Shown piece after piece: positions 1-9,481 of a stretch of DNA of 38,977 bases (positions within the stretch are counted from its first letter, which is position 1; each line of letters opens with the position of its first letter). The notes beneath the pieces are model-generated. The model was not told the DNA's origin. It saw only the letters and a list, made by a program, of their open reading frames with translations, and ran no database searches. A program made the translations under genes and the position numbers. Source of the DNA: an uncultured Bacteroidia bacterium (GTDB lineage: Bacteria > Bacteroidota > Bacteroidia > Bacteroidales > Prolixibacteraceae); NCBI GenBank assembly GCA_903907075.1, contig CAIVMQ010000079.1, forward strand, positions 1-38,977, written 5' to 3'.

Positions 1-104
1 ACGTACCATTACAGTGATACTAGTTTTGATTTTATAGTTTTAAAATGTATATTCAACATAGTCTTTTACTTTGATGAGGTTCTTCCTGTATTTATTTTTT
101 TAAA

Positions 105-2483
105 ATGAATCATATGATAGGAAATAATGATCGGATCAATGAGCTAATTGGTAAACTTAATCTCTTGCTGAAACGGCAAGAACTTTTTTCACAGGATATA
201 GATGCATTGCAGAAGGAGATTTCCCACCTTAAGAAGGAATCTCATTCTCTTTCAAGCATTGAGGAAACGGAAAGGGAATCTTCGGTTATGGAGATTAAAA
301 TGACTGTTAGTTCACAAAGTGCAGATTCATTATCCCAATCAAGAGAAACTCAGAGCCATTTGGTTTCTGCCCCTCTACAATCAAAGCACCTAATTAAACC
401 AGATTCAAATCTTGAGAAATTTATCGGAGAAAATCTGATGAATAAAATAGGTATTGCAATAACCATTCTAGGTGTTGCCATTGGGGTTAAATACGCTATT
501 GACCATAATTTAATCAGTCCTCTTGCCCGAATAATACTCGGTTATTTAGTGGGTTTTGGCTTATTTAGTATTGGAATTAAACTCAAGAAAAATTATGAAA
601 ACTATAGTGCGGTCTTAGTAAGTGGTGCAATTGCGATCATGTATTTCATAACTCTATTTGGTTATAGTATTTATATGCTTTTTCCCCAGAATATAGCATT
701 TCTTTTAATGGTTTTTTTTACCATTTTCACCGTAGTGTTGGCTATTTTTTACGATACGCAGATTATCGCCCATATCGGCCTGCTAGGTGCCTATGCGGTC
801 CCTTTTCTGTTAAGTGATGATTCGGATAACATTCTTATTTTGTTTAGTTATGTCGCGATTATCAATGTTGGGATTCTTGCCATTTCAGTTAAAAAATATT
901 GGAAACCCCTTTATTATGGCTCATTTATAATCACGTGGCTTATCTATTTCTCCTGGTTTTTGGAGAAGTTTCATTCAGCAGAACATTTTATATTAGCCTT
1001 CTTTTTCGTGTCTTTATTCTTTATTCTGTTTTATGCTATTTTATTGACATATAAGATATTTAAAAGCGATAAGTTTAATATTGATGATGTTCTTCTGTTG
1101 CTTGCAAACTCATTTATCTTTTTTGGAATTGGGTTTTCAATCTTAAAGAGCAATGTTACAGGAGTTGAGTTACTAGGTGTTTTTGCAGTTTGTAATGCGT
1201 TGGTTCATTCGTTAGTATGTCTATTAGTTTATAATCAAAGAGGTTCTGATTTCAATTTACTCTATTTAGTAGGTGGATTGGCACTTGTTTTTATAACTAT
1301 CGCCATCCCGGTTCAATTAAATGGAAATTGGGTTACTCTCTTATGGGGATGTGAAGCAGCGTTGTTATTCTGGATTGGAAGAACTAAGGGTATTCTTTTT
1401 TATGAATCAATAGCAAATGTTGTATTTATTCTCACCTTTCTTAGTCTAATTCAGGATTGGTCACTCTATGATGCATACATATTAGGGAAACCTGAAACCC
1501 GTATTGTTACACTGCTAAATATAAATTTTCTATCCTCAGTTTTTATTATGGCATCGTTTGCCTTTATTAACTGGATGAATTATAATCCTAAATATCCAAT
1601 TCAGTTATCGGTAAGAGGTGAATGGAATAAGCTTTTTGCGATAGTTATACCAGCATTGTTTTTAACTGTTTCCTACTTCGCTTTTCGAATTGAAATCGAA
1701 ACATACTGGAATCAGTTATATGTTGATTCTACTAAAGTTGTTAACGCTGCTGATAGGCTCTATACTGAGACCATTCAGGATGCAAGCCTTATTAGTTTTA
1801 AGAAAATATGGATCGTAAATTATTCCTTGCTTTTCTTTTCTCTCCTCACTTTTATCAATATAAAAAAGCTTCAAAATCGCACCTTAGGCATTGTATCGCT
1901 TGTAATAAGCACGTTGATTATTTTGGAATTTTTATTGGAGATAGTACACATTCTGGAAATTCTAAGGGGTAATTATTTGAATAATACCTCTCCGGTCCAT
2001 TATCCTCAGAATTGGTTTTATATTGGAATACGTTATGTTTCGTTTGTTTTTGTGGGGATGCTACTACTTGCTGTCTATCGCTCTTTGAAACAGGATTTTA
2101 TTAAAATTCCATCAGCTATGGCAACACTATATTTTGACACAGTTTTTTACCTCTCTCTTTTGTGGATCATCAGTAGCGAGTTGGTTAATGTATTCGATAT
2201 TTTTAAATTAGCACAGGCGATTCCGATTGGATTAAGTATTCTTTGGGGTGTGTTTGCTTTGGTTGTAGTTGCAATGGGTCTTTGGAAGAAGAAAAAGCAC
2301 CTTCGTATCGGAGCAATAGCTCTATTAGGAATAACCCTTTGCAAGCTATTCTTTTACGATATTTCGGATTTTAATTCTTTAGCACGCACAATCGTATTTT
2401 TATCACTGGGGCTGCTACTGTTGATTATCTCGTTTTTATATACTAAGTATAAATCAATTATAGATGGTAATACTTCTGGTTAG
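105..2483 (+). CDS. DUF2339 family multi-pass membrane protein
   Basis: This 792-residue protein has a charged, coiled-coil-like N-terminus (about residues 5-60, rich in K, E, L and Q). A low-complexity linker follows to about residue 105, and then a very long run of hydrophobic segments to the C-terminus, well over fifteen predicted membrane passes. The first segment contains the motif NKIGIAITILGVAIGVKYAI. A cytoplasmic coiled coil followed by a giant multi-pass domain is typical of the DUF2339 family of predicted inner-membrane proteins, whose function is unknown. The gene starts at the first ATG after a non-coding AT-rich stretch and has no evident Shine-Dalgarno, as expected in Bacteroidota. 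It converges on the acyl-CoA synthetase gene with a gap of about 50 bp. The family call is made from architecture; I do not assign a function. Confidence 0.8.
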   Translation: MNHMIGNNDRINELIGKLNLLLKRQELFSQDIDALQKEISHLKKESHSLSSIEETERESSVMEIKMTVSSQSADSLSQSRETQSHLVSAPLQSKHLIKPDSNLEKFIGENLMNKIGIAITILGVAIGVKYAIDHNLISPLARIILGYLVGFGLFSIGIKLKKNYENYSAVLVSGAIAIMYFITLFGYSIYMLFPQNIAFLLMVFFTIFTVVLAIFYDTQIIAHIGLLGAYAVPFLLSDDSDNILILFSYVAIINVGILAISVKKYWKPLYYGSFIITWLIYFSWFLEKFHSAEHFILAFFFVSLFFILFYAILLTYKIFKSDKFNIDDVLLLLANSFIFFGIGFSILKSNVTGVELLGVFAVCNALVHSLVCLLVYNQRGSDFNLLYLVGGLALVFITIAIPVQLNGNWVTLLWGCEAALLFWIGRTKGILFYESIANVVFILTFLSLIQDWSLYDAYILGKPETRIVTLLNINFLSSVFIMASFAFINWMNYNPKYPIQLSVRGEWNKLFAIVIPALFLTVSYFAFRIEIETYWNQLYVDSTKVVNAADRLYTETIQDASLISFKKIWIVNYSLLFFSLLTFINIKKLQNRTLGIVSLVISTLIILEFLLEIVHILEILRGNYLNNTSPVHYPQNWFYIGIRYVSFVFVGMLLLAVYRSLKQDFIKIPSAMATLYFDTVFYLSLLWIISSELVNVFDIFKLAQAIPIGLSILWGVFALVVVAMGLWKKKKHLRIGAIALLGITLCKLFFYDISDFNSLARTIVFLSLGLLLLIISFLYTKYKSIIDGNTSG

Positions 2484-2533
2484 TTTAAACTAATCTTAGT
2501 AAGCTACTGATTCGGAATCCAGGATAGTTTAGT
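2480..2533. terminator. Weak convergent intergenic terminator candidate
   Basis: The gap between the two converging genes holds a perfect 14-bp palindrome (TTAGTTTAAACTAA, 2480-2493) overlapping the stop codon of the membrane-protein gene. A further TAGTTTAG lies at its far end and can pair with the first half. The stem is AT-rich with no G+C core, so it may be a bidirectional terminator or simply an AT-rich coincidence. Confidence 0.25.
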
Positions 2534-4597
2534 TTATTTCTTTTCAATTGTAATCCGAACATCTGCGGCTACTATTTGATCTTTATTTCCTATTAATGGG
2601 TTAATGTCCATCTCCTTAATTTCTGTTGCGTATCGGAGCATCGTAGATAGCCGAACGATTATTTCTGCAAATTTTTGTCGGCTCACACCTGGTTTACCTC
2701 TGTATCCTTTTATGAGTGGATAGGCTTTGAGGTTCCGAATCATTGAATTAGCTTCGTCGAACGAGAGTGGAGCGAGCCCTGATGTTACATCCTTAAGTAA
2801 CTCAACAAAGATTCCACCTATACCGCAAAGGATTACATGCCCGAACTTCGGCTCATACTTGGCACCTAGAAAAAGCTCTGTTCCATCGTATTGTGTCGCA
2901 ATTACCAAGGCTGTCGTATCTGGAATACAGATCATCCTGTTGAATTCGTTCCGAACATGTTCTTCCGAACGGATATTCATCGTTACTCCATTTACCTCTG
3001 TTTTGTGAAGCGGACCGACCACTTTCATTACGACCGGGAACCCAATTTCGCGCACTGCAGCGAGCGCTTCTTCGATCGTATTGATGATCAACTCTTTTGC
3101 AATTGGGATTGAAGCTGCATTGAGTAGTTCGTGTACCTTTTCTGGAGGGAGTTGACCTGATACGCAACTCTCGATTAGTTGTCTGATTTTAGGCACATCA
3201 ACCCCTTCAAGAATGATCTGATCATCTGAAGGGATGGGCGTTTGATAGACACGTGTCAAAGCCCTGCCCAGCAATACTTCATCCGGAAAGTTTATGTTGC
3301 CGTGTGACAGGAAATAGGCCAGGTCTTTTTTTACCGAAATAACAGAAGGTAATATTGGATAAATAGGTTTACGGCATGTTTTCATCTTTTGATCCAGTAC
3401 CTGATAAACCTCTTTAACCGAAGTGAGACCGGAACTTCCATAAATGACTGCCATGCCATCGATCTGATCAAAATCATGCTCACATGCATCGATAATTTCG
3501 CCTAGCTGTTCTGCCGTTCCAGTTGGGAGAAAATCAATTGGATTTTCAATCGATGATCCAGCAAATAATTTTTTCTTTAACGAATCTTTTGCACTTATAT
3601 CTCTAAGTTGAGGGATCTTTAATCCTCCCGATTCGAGGGCGTCTGTGAGCATCACTGCTGGCCCTCCGGCATGAGTTATAATGGCAATATTTCTCCCTTT
3701 TAAGGTGTTTGATTTTAATATTCCTGCTACAGTTGTTAATTCTTCCCTTCCATAGCACCTTACAATTCCAGCTTTGCGGAAAAGTGCTTCAACTGCGGAA
3801 TCGGAGTTTGCCATTGCTCCGGTATGCGATTTTGCCGCTCTACTGCCTGCCTTGGTGCTTCCTGCCTTAATTGCAGCTAACCGAAATCCCTTGTTTACCA
3901 AAGAGCGGGAATGGAATAGAAATTTATCCGGATCACGAATCGATTCGATATAAAGCAGTTTAACCCTCATTTCAGACTCCCTCTCACTGTTCTGATCCCA
4001 GTATTCCAAGACCTCCTCAATACCGATCTGAGCTGAGTTCCCAACTGAGATAACCCGCGAGAAATGGATTCCTTTAGGAATGGCAGATTCCATAATGAAA
4101 ATGGCGGTCCCCCCCGAGCCTGATACAAAATCACATCCATTGGTTACCAGAAGAGGGATTGGCGTAGTGAAAACGCCTGCATAATGTGGTGTTAATACTC
4201 CAATACAATTGGGTCCGATGAGGCAACCTCCAGTCTTATTGACACTATTCCTCATGCGGTCCTCCAGTTCTTTACCCGCTGATCCCATCTCTCCGAACCC
4301 GCCTGAAATAACAATAAATGCGCGAACATTCTTCTGAATGGCTAAGAATTCAATCACTTCAGGGCAGCTAATGGCGGGAATTGCAATTATCGCCAGATCG
4401 ATTTCTGGAATTTCTTCTAGAATGTTAAACGTAGTTACTCCTTGAATCGTTGTATTATGATGATTATAAACATACAATGCGCCAGAATATTGATGTTCCA
4501 AAATATTTTTGAGAATTTTTCCTCCTGGTTTCGTTAGGTCATTCGAACCACCAACAACCAAAATGCTATTGGGCGCCAACAATTGTCTGTTTAACAT
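2534..4597 (-). CDS. Acetate/acyl-CoA ligase (ADP-forming), fused alpha-beta subunits
   Basis: This enzyme interconverts an acyl-CoA with ADP and phosphate and the free acid with CoA and ATP, giving substrate-level ATP formation in the cytoplasm. The order is a CoA-binding Rossmann domain (about residues 5-130, with the VVGGSND motif), a succinyl-CoA-synthetase-like flavodoxin domain (about 135-290), and a C-terminal ATP-grasp domain (about 470-685, ending KEMDINPLI). The phospho-accepting histidine lies in AKSHTGAMA (His258 counted from this start). I chose the ATG at 4597 because family members usually begin with a short Met-Asn-x-x-Leu-Leu lead into the Rossmann strand; an in-frame ATG at 4633 adds 12 residues and cannot be excluded. 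The acid substrate (acetate, propionate, branched or aryl) cannot be told. It diverges from the UspA-like gene. Confidence 0.88.
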   Translation of the reverse strand: MLNRQLLAPNSILVVGGSNDLTKPGGKILKNILEHQYSGALYVYNHHNTTIQGVTTFNILEEIPEIDLAIIAIPAISCPEVIEFLAIQKNVRAFIVISGGFGEMGSAGKELEDRMRNSVNKTGGCLIGPNCIGVLTPHYAGVFTTPIPLLVTNGCDFVSGSGGTAIFIMESAIPKGIHFSRVISVGNSAQIGIEEVLEYWDQNSERESEMRVKLLYIESIRDPDKFLFHSRSLVNKGFRLAAIKAGSTKAGSRAAKSHTGAMANSDSAVEALFRKAGIVRCYGREELTTVAGILKSNTLKGRNIAIITHAGGPAVMLTDALESGGLKIPQLRDISAKDSLKKKLFAGSSIENPIDFLPTGTAEQLGEIIDACEHDFDQIDGMAVIYGSSGLTSVKEVYQVLDQKMKTCRKPIYPILPSVISVKKDLAYFLSHGNINFPDEVLLGRALTRVYQTPIPSDDQIILEGVDVPKIRQLIESCVSGQLPPEKVHELLNAASIPIAKELIINTIEEALAAVREIGFPVVMKVVGPLHKTEVNGVTMNIRSEEHVRNEFNRMICIPDTTALVIATQYDGTELFLGAKYEPKFGHVILCGIGGIFVELLKDVTSGLAPLSFDEANSMIRNLKAYPLIKGYRGKPGVSRQKFAEIIVRLSTMLRYATEIKEMDINPLIGNKDQIVAADVRITIEKK

Positions 4598-4787
4598 AGT
4601 CGTTAACCAATTTAGGTTTGTTAGGCCAAACATACACGAATAGTTGAACTATAAAAATGAATTCTATCATACATTTGGGATTTTTACCTAAAATATAATG
4701 CTAGGTTAAATTTTATACCAGAGACGTTAAAACGGATATTAATTTTAGATAGCTTAATTGAGGTGTTATATTTTCTTAATTTTGGGG

Positions 4788-5600
4788 ATGGAAAATGGAG
4801 AGCAAAAAATATTTGTTTGGTGTAATTTTGCGCAAGGTATGGATGATGCTATTTTACATGGGATCATTATTGCCTCCATTCTTCAAAAAGAACTTTGTCT
4901 GTTTCATGTCTTAGATCCCAAGCAGCATGAACGTATTGAGATCGCCGAGGCACGTCTTCGGAGTTCTGTTTCAAAAATTTCGGATAACCTCTCAACCGTT
5001 AAAGTTAAGTTTTTAGTTACAGAACAAGAGCTTATTAAGAGCTTGGATGATCTCGCCGAACGCTACGAATGTCTAGTTCTAGTTGCTCATAAAACATCGG
5101 CCTTTCATTTGTTGTCTGTTTTACACTATGCAGCATTCCCTTTTTTGTTTGTTTCGGCTCAAAGTAATCTGAATCAGATCTATAAGCAGATAATTATCCC
5201 GGTTGGGTATATGAAAAAGAGTAAAGATCTGGCCCTGTGGGCAAGCTACTTGGGGCGTCACAATAGTTCTCAGATCGATCTTTTTGAAGCTCTTGAAGGG
5301 TGGGAACAGGATCAAAAATTGGTCAAAAATAACCTCTTTTCAATACAACGCTTTTACAGTAAATTTAATTTTCCGGTTCACGTTATCGAGAGTCATACTC
5401 CGACATGGAAGTTGCAGAAAGCTTCATTAGCCCATGCGTTAACCTTTAAATTTGCGATGCTAATTGTGGCTTCAAGTTATAAAACAACACTTCTTGATTC
5501 ATGGCTTGGCCTTACAGAAGCGAAGGTAATTTTAAAATCCGAAGATATTTCTGTAATGTGTGTAAACTCCCGCCGCGACTTCTATACGCTTTGCAATTAG
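4788..5600 (+). CDS. UspA-like (universal stress protein family) tandem-domain protein
   Basis: This 270-residue soluble protein has two alpha/beta halves. The first starts with a strand (QKIFVWCNF) followed by a helix and the strand LCLFHVLDP. The second starts with QIIIPVGYMKKSKDLALWAS, the usual opening of a Usp domain, and ends with LIVASS...SEDISVMCVN. This matches the tandem UspA fold of about 140 residues per domain. The ATP-binding glycine motif (G-2x-G-9x-G-S/T) is not recognisable, so it may not bind nucleotide. I use the ATG at 4788; an in-frame TTG at 4758 would add an unlikely hydrophobic decapeptide. A TAATTTTG element (4777-4784) lies directly before this ATG. The gene diverges from the acyl-CoA ligase and is followed by a hairpin terminator. 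The family call comes from fold pattern only. Confidence 0.6.
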   Translation: MENGEQKIFVWCNFAQGMDDAILHGIIIASILQKELCLFHVLDPKQHERIEIAEARLRSSVSKISDNLSTVKVKFLVTEQELIKSLDDLAERYECLVLVAHKTSAFHLLSVLHYAAFPFLFVSAQSNLNQIYKQIIIPVGYMKKSKDLALWASYLGRHNSSQIDLFEALEGWEQDQKLVKNNLFSIQRFYSKFNFPVHVIESHTPTWKLQKASLAHALTFKFAMLIVASSYKTTLLDSWLGLTEAKVILKSEDISVMCVNSRRDFYTLCN

Positions 5601-5622
5601 ATTTAAAGTGATATTTGTCAAA

Positions 5623-5676
5623 CGTTATGTATGCTTCTGATCTATAATTACAAGCATCCATAACGGCCTCTTTTTT
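5623..5676 (+). terminator. Probable intrinsic terminator after the UspA-like gene
   Basis: The arms 5623-5636 (CGTTATGTATGCTT) and 5652-5665 (AAGCATCCATAACG) pair at 13 of 14 positions around a 15-nt loop. A T-rich tract (CTCTTTTTT, to 5676) follows. It sits 22 bp after the stop codon, as expected for a factor-independent terminator isolating this gene from the nuo operon. Confidence 0.5.
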
Positions 5677-5753
5677 AAATTTATATTCAATATAAATAGA
5701 TCCTTCAAGCTATAATTTATTAGAAAAAAGGGAAAGCTAATTATTTTATATTA

Positions 5754-5761
5754 TACTTTTG
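5754..5761 (+). promoter_or_regulatory. Candidate -7 element for the nuo operon
   Basis: TACTTTTG matches the Bacteroidota -7 consensus TAnnTTTG exactly and lies 56 bp upstream of nuoA. No TTG is present at the expected -33 spacing, so this is half a promoter by consensus. The surrounding AT-rich DNA makes chance matches possible. Confidence 0.4.
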
Positions 5762-5817
5762 GCTATTCATTTCCAGTATATAAACGTTTTTTTTGTTTAG
5801 AAATTAATACTTATAAT

Positions 5818-6168
5818 ATGGAAAGCAGCTCGTTGGTACTCTTTTTTCTTGCCGCTATTACCTTGGTAGGATTAGCTATGGTTTTCTCCAGCTATGTACC
5901 CCCAACATCATCTAATTCTGTAAAATTTGAGCCTTATGAATGTGGCATCGAAACCATCGGTGATGCCTGGCTTCAATATACGGTTGGCTATTATCTTTTT
6001 GCTATTCTGTTTCTCATTTTTGATGTGGAGACTATTTTTCTTTTCCCTTGGGCCATTGTAATGAGAAGTGCGGGATTAACCGGATTTATTGAGATTCTTA
6101 TATTCTTTGCGATTTTAGGATTAGGTCTGTTGTATGGATGGAAAAAACATGCTTTAAGATGGGAATAA
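5818..6168 (+). CDS. nuoA: NADH-quinone oxidoreductase subunit A
   Basis: NuoA is a small membrane subunit of complex I near the quinone-access region. This 116-residue protein has three membrane helices (about residues 5-25, 57-78 and 88-108). It has the family's loop cysteine motif [10 protein letters not shown] (about residues 36-45) and the acidic pair in [12 protein letters not shown] (Asp69, Glu71), which in E. coli matters for activity. It is the first gene of a collinear run of eleven nuo genes and overlaps the start of nuoB. A -7 promoter element lies 56 bp upstream. Confidence 0.96.
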   Translation: MESSSLVLFFLAAITLVGLAMVFSSYVPPTSSNSVKFEPYECGIETIGDAWLQYTVGYYLFAILFLIFDVETIFLFPWAIVMRSAGLTGFIEILIFFAILGLGLLYGWKKHALRWE

Positions 6169-6716
6169 CTACAAAGAGTGATTTCGGAAAAAATGATTAT
6201 CCGATTATAGCTCAGTATGAAGGAGGCGGGATTATTCTTGCCCGGTTAGATGATTTGGTTAACTGGGCACGTGCTAATTCATTATGGCCACTAACCTTTG
6301 GCACCCGATGTTGTGCGATTGAGATGATGGCTGCCGGGGCTTCGCGTCACGATTTTGCGCGATTCGGAACTGAAGTGGCCAGAGCAACACCGCGCCAAGC
6401 CGATATGATTATTATCTCCGGTTCTATAAATTATAAGATGGCGCCTGTATTACGCCGTCTCTATGATCAAATGGCTGATCCAAAGTATGTGATTGCGATG
6501 GGTGCTTGTGCGATTTCAGGAGGGCCGTTTTATTATAATTCATATGCAATCGTAAAAGGGGCAGATCATGTTATCCCCGTAGATGTTTATATTCCAGGCT
6601 GTCCTCCTCGACCCGAAGCATTACTTTTTGGGATTATGCAACTTCAAAAGAAGATAAAAAGGGAGAAAAATTTTGGCAAGGTGAAATACCTTGAAGCAAA
6701 ACCGATAAGCAAATAA
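6159..6716 (+). CDS. nuoB: NADH-quinone oxidoreductase subunit B
   Basis: NuoB carries cluster N2, the [4Fe-4S] centre that hands electrons to quinone, in the peripheral arm. The protein (185 residues from this start) shows all four ligands: the tandem cysteines in [10 protein letters not shown] (51 and 52), GACAISGG (117) and PGCPPRPEA (148). I chose the ATG at 6159, giving a 10-bp overlap with nuoA, because the N-terminus then resembles other NuoB proteins. An in-frame ATG at 6138 would add seven residues and a 31-bp overlap. The overlap implies translational coupling with nuoA. Confidence 0.96.
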   Translation: MGITTKSDFGKNDYPIIAQYEGGGIILARLDDLVNWARANSLWPLTFGTRCCAIEMMAAGASRHDFARFGTEVARATPRQADMIIISGSINYKMAPVLRRLYDQMADPKYVIAMGACAISGGPFYYNSYAIVKGADHVIPVDVYIPGCPPRPEALLFGIMQLQKKIKREKNFGKVKYLEAKPISK

Positions 6717-6740
6717 ACCTTCTCTTTAAAATTTTGGGTT

Positions 6741-7196
6741 ATGACTAATGAAGAATTAATCGCTTACCTCACAACTAGTTTTCCTCAGACGGAAGTTATT
6801 TTAGGTTCTCAATATGTCGAGATGACTGTTAGTGAAGCTCAATATCACAGTGTTGCATTGCAGTTAAAAGAATCAAAAGATAGCTCTTTCGACTATTTGT
6901 TTTGTCTTTCGGGCGTTGATTATGCCGAAAATATGGGTGTTATCTGTCACCTGGAATCGATAAAACACCGCCATGCGATGGTCTTAAAGGTTAGAACAGC
7001 CGATAGGATTAATCCTTCTCTGGATACCATTAGCGACATTTGGATTACTGCTAAGTATCATGAGCGTGAGATATTCGATTTACTTGGAATAAAATTTAAT
7101 AACCATACCGATTTGCGCCGTCTATTTCTTGAAGATGGCTGGGGTTTTCCCCTTAGAAAAGATTATGTGGACGAAATACGAATTGTAGAACGATAG
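6741..7196 (+). CDS. nuoC: NADH-quinone oxidoreductase subunit C
   Basis: NuoC is the 30-kDa-type scaffold subunit of the complex I peripheral arm. The C-terminal half shows the family signature: HEREIFDLLGIKFNNHTDLR followed by LEDGWGFPLRKDY (about residues 109-142). At 151 residues it is at the short end for the family. It ends 4 bp before nuoD, so C and D are separate proteins here, whereas many relatives encode a fused NuoCD. The gap includes a clean stop (TAG), and nuoD starts with its own ATG in another frame, so this is true separation rather than a sequencing break. Confidence 0.95.
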   Translation: MTNEELIAYLTTSFPQTEVILGSQYVEMTVSEAQYHSVALQLKESKDSSFDYLFCLSGVDYAENMGVICHLESIKHRHAMVLKVRTADRINPSLDTISDIWITAKYHEREIFDLLGIKFNNHTDLRRLFLEDGWGFPLRKDYVDEIRIVER

Positions 7197-7200
7197 AATT

Positions 7201-8334
7201 ATGTCCGAAATAAGAGAAATCATACTAAACAGCGACAGGCTCGCAACAGATGAATATCTGGTCAACATGGGTCCCCAACACCCTTCCACGCATGGCGTAC
7301 TAAGGATGCTTGTGCGACTTGAAGGGGAAAAGGTATTAAATATTGAACCCCATATCGGTTATATTCATAGTGGAATTGAGAAGATGTGTGAGGCTATCAG
7401 CTATCCACAGATTATCCATCTCACCGATCGTATGGACTATCTGTCGGCTCATATGAACAATGAAGCAGTCGCTTTATGCGTGGAGAAGGCTCTTCAGGTT
7501 GAAGTTCCCGATCGGGTGAACTATATCCGAACCATAATGGATGAACTAAGCCGTTTAGCCTCTCATCAATTATGGTGGTGTGTAATGGGCATGGATCTGG
7601 GTGCACTTACGACCTTCTTTTATGGGCTTCGAGACAGGGAAAAGATTCTTGATATTTTCGAGGAGACCTGTGGTGCACGTTTAACTGTTAATTATAATCT
7701 TCCCGGGGGAGTGATGTTTGACATCCATCCGAATTTTCAAAAACGGGTTAAGGATTTTGTCAAATACTTTAGAACTAAGCTTCCCGAATACGATCAATTG
7801 CTTTCCGGAAATGTGATCTTCAGAGAGCGTACATCTGGCATTGGTTATCTCTCACCTGCCGATGCTATAGAATATGGTGTTACCGGACCTTCCGGGAGAG
7901 CTTCCGGATTCTCTTGTGATTTGCGTAAGCATCAACCATACAGTGCCTATCCATTGGTTAAATTCAATGAGATCCTGGATCATCGTTGCGACACCCTTGC
8001 ACGTTACGAAGTGCGCATCAAGGAGATGTATGAATCGTTATCAATCATTGACCAATTGATAGATAATATCCCAGAAGGGGAGTACGCGGTAAAAATGAAG
8101 GGAGTTATTAAACTTCCGGAGGGTGAATTTTTTCAACGTGTAGAGACAGCCAGAGGCGAATTTGGGGTGTTTGTAATCAGTGATGGAAAGAAAAATCCCT
8201 ATCGTGTAAAATTCAGATCACCCGGTTTCTCAAATCTTTTTGCGCTAAATAAAATGGCTAAGGGTCATAAGATCGCCGACCTAGTTGCCATCATGTCAAC
8301 TCTGGATCTTGTAATTCCCGATATTGACAGATAA
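7201..8334 (+). CDS. nuoD: NADH-quinone oxidoreductase subunit D
   Basis: NuoD is the 49-kDa-type subunit; with NuoB it forms the quinone-reduction pocket. This 377-residue protein has the conserved loop MGPQHPSTHGVLR (about residues 23-35, containing the quinone-site histidines), then HIGYIHSGIEKM, and ends in the family's typical GDLVAIMSTLD-like C-terminus ending in VIPDIDR. It is related to [NiFe]-hydrogenase large subunits but lacks their metal cysteines, as complex I proteins do. The next gene is nuoH; nuoE, nuoF and nuoG, which in other bacteria lie between D and H, are absent. Confidence 0.96.
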   Translation: MSEIREIILNSDRLATDEYLVNMGPQHPSTHGVLRMLVRLEGEKVLNIEPHIGYIHSGIEKMCEAISYPQIIHLTDRMDYLSAHMNNEAVALCVEKALQVEVPDRVNYIRTIMDELSRLASHQLWWCVMGMDLGALTTFFYGLRDREKILDIFEETCGARLTVNYNLPGGVMFDIHPNFQKRVKDFVKYFRTKLPEYDQLLSGNVIFRERTSGIGYLSPADAIEYGVTGPSGRASGFSCDLRKHQPYSAYPLVKFNEILDHRCDTLARYEVRIKEMYESLSIIDQLIDNIPEGEYAVKMKGVIKLPEGEFFQRVETARGEFGVFVISDGKKNPYRVKFRSPGFSNLFALNKMAKGHKIADLVAIMSTLDLVIPDIDR

Positions 8335-8375
8335 TAAAATTGGAAATCTAAACTGACCCTTAAGATATATTCTTT

Positions 8376-9464
8376 ATGGCTTTCAATATTTACGATTTTT
8401 CAAACCTGACCCATACTATTCATGTGGGACTTCAGGAGAGTTTCTCCCCATTTATGGCTACTACTCTGGAATGGGTAATTGTAGGGACTGCCTATCTTTT
8501 ATTTGTGGCCCTTTTTGGACTGTTACTGGTCTATGCTGAACGTAAAGTTTGTGCTGCATTTCAACAGCGGCTAGGGCCAATGCGAGTCGGATATTGGGGT
8601 CTTCTTCAGACGATAGCAGATTTTATTAAACTGCTAATGAAGGAGCTGATAATGCCCCGTAAGGCAGACCGGTTTCTCTATAATCTAGCTCCGTTTATAG
8701 TTATAATTGCCTCATTTTTAGCTATCGCAGTTATCCCTTTTGCACCTGGTCTTCAATCGCTCGACTTTGATATCGGTATCTTTTACCTCACCGCAGTTTC
8801 TTCTGTGGGTGTAATCGGAATCCTTCTTGCCGGATGGTCAAGTAATAATAAATATTCATTAATCGGAGCGATGCGTAGCGGTGCACAGATCTTGTCGTAT
8901 GAACTCTCCGTCTCATTATCGTTATTGACAATGATCGTGTTTGCCGGATCAATGCAATTCTCAACGATTGTAGAGCAACAACGTGGAGCCTGGTTTATAT
9001 TCTCGGGCCATGTTCCTGCGATCATCGCGTTTATCGTATTTCTTATTGCCGGTACCGCAGAGACAAACCGGGGCCCTTTTGACCTCGCAGAGGCCGAATC
9101 AGAACTTACCGCAGGTTTTCATACTGAATATTCGGGAATTAAATTTGCATTCTTCTTCCTGGCTGAATACATAAACCTATTTATTATTTCGGCAGTGGCA
9201 ACAACGGTATTTTTGGGAGGTTGGATGCCATTACATTTCGGAAACTTAGAATCATTTAATCATGCGATGGACTTTATCCCTCCGATTGTATGGTTTTTTA
9301 TGAAAGTATGGGTAGTGATATTTATTATTATGTGGTTTAAATGGACATTCCCCCGTTTACGCGTTGATCAGATTCTAACACTCGAATGGAAATATCTCTT
9401 ACCAATTAATCTGGTAAATATTTTACTAATGGCTCTTGTGGTCTTGACAAAATTTCATTTTTAA
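8376..9464 (+). CDS. nuoH: NADH-quinone oxidoreductase subunit H
   Basis: NuoH is the membrane subunit that joins the peripheral arm to the proton-pumping arm and lines the quinone channel. The 362-residue protein has about eight membrane helices. The family motifs are [19 protein letters not shown] (about residues 50-68), the cytoplasmic-loop motif [20 protein letters not shown] (about 229-248) with its cluster of glutamates, and a late [18 protein letters not shown] segment. It starts 41 bp after nuoD and ends 17 bp before nuoI. Confidence 0.96.
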   Translation: MAFNIYDFSNLTHTIHVGLQESFSPFMATTLEWVIVGTAYLLFVALFGLLLVYAERKVCAAFQQRLGPMRVGYWGLLQTIADFIKLLMKELIMPRKADRFLYNLAPFIVIIASFLAIAVIPFAPGLQSLDFDIGIFYLTAVSSVGVIGILLAGWSSNNKYSLIGAMRSGAQILSYELSVSLSLLTMIVFAGSMQFSTIVEQQRGAWFIFSGHVPAIIAFIVFLIAGTAETNRGPFDLAEAESELTAGFHTEYSGIKFAFFFLAEYINLFIISAVATTVFLGGWMPLHFGNLESFNHAMDFIPPIVWFFMKVWVVIFIIMWFKWTFPRLRVDQILTLEWKYLLPINLVNILLMALVVLTKFHF

Positions 9465-9481
9465 CCGATTTATAAGTAGCT

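Noticed and set aside
2853..3167. Reading frames within the acyl-CoA synthetase gene (both strands)
   Set aside because: They are short, overlap the conserved ATP-grasp coding region and have atypical composition, as expected of shadow frames.
5601..5817. tRNA or small RNA gene before nuoA
   Set aside because: Only a terminator hairpin and a -7 element are visible; no cloverleaf or CCA-like end could be found.
7196..7201. Frameshift that split a fused nuoCD
   Set aside because: NuoC ends with a proper C-terminus and stop, and NuoD has its own ATG with a normal N-terminus; separate genes are common in the family.
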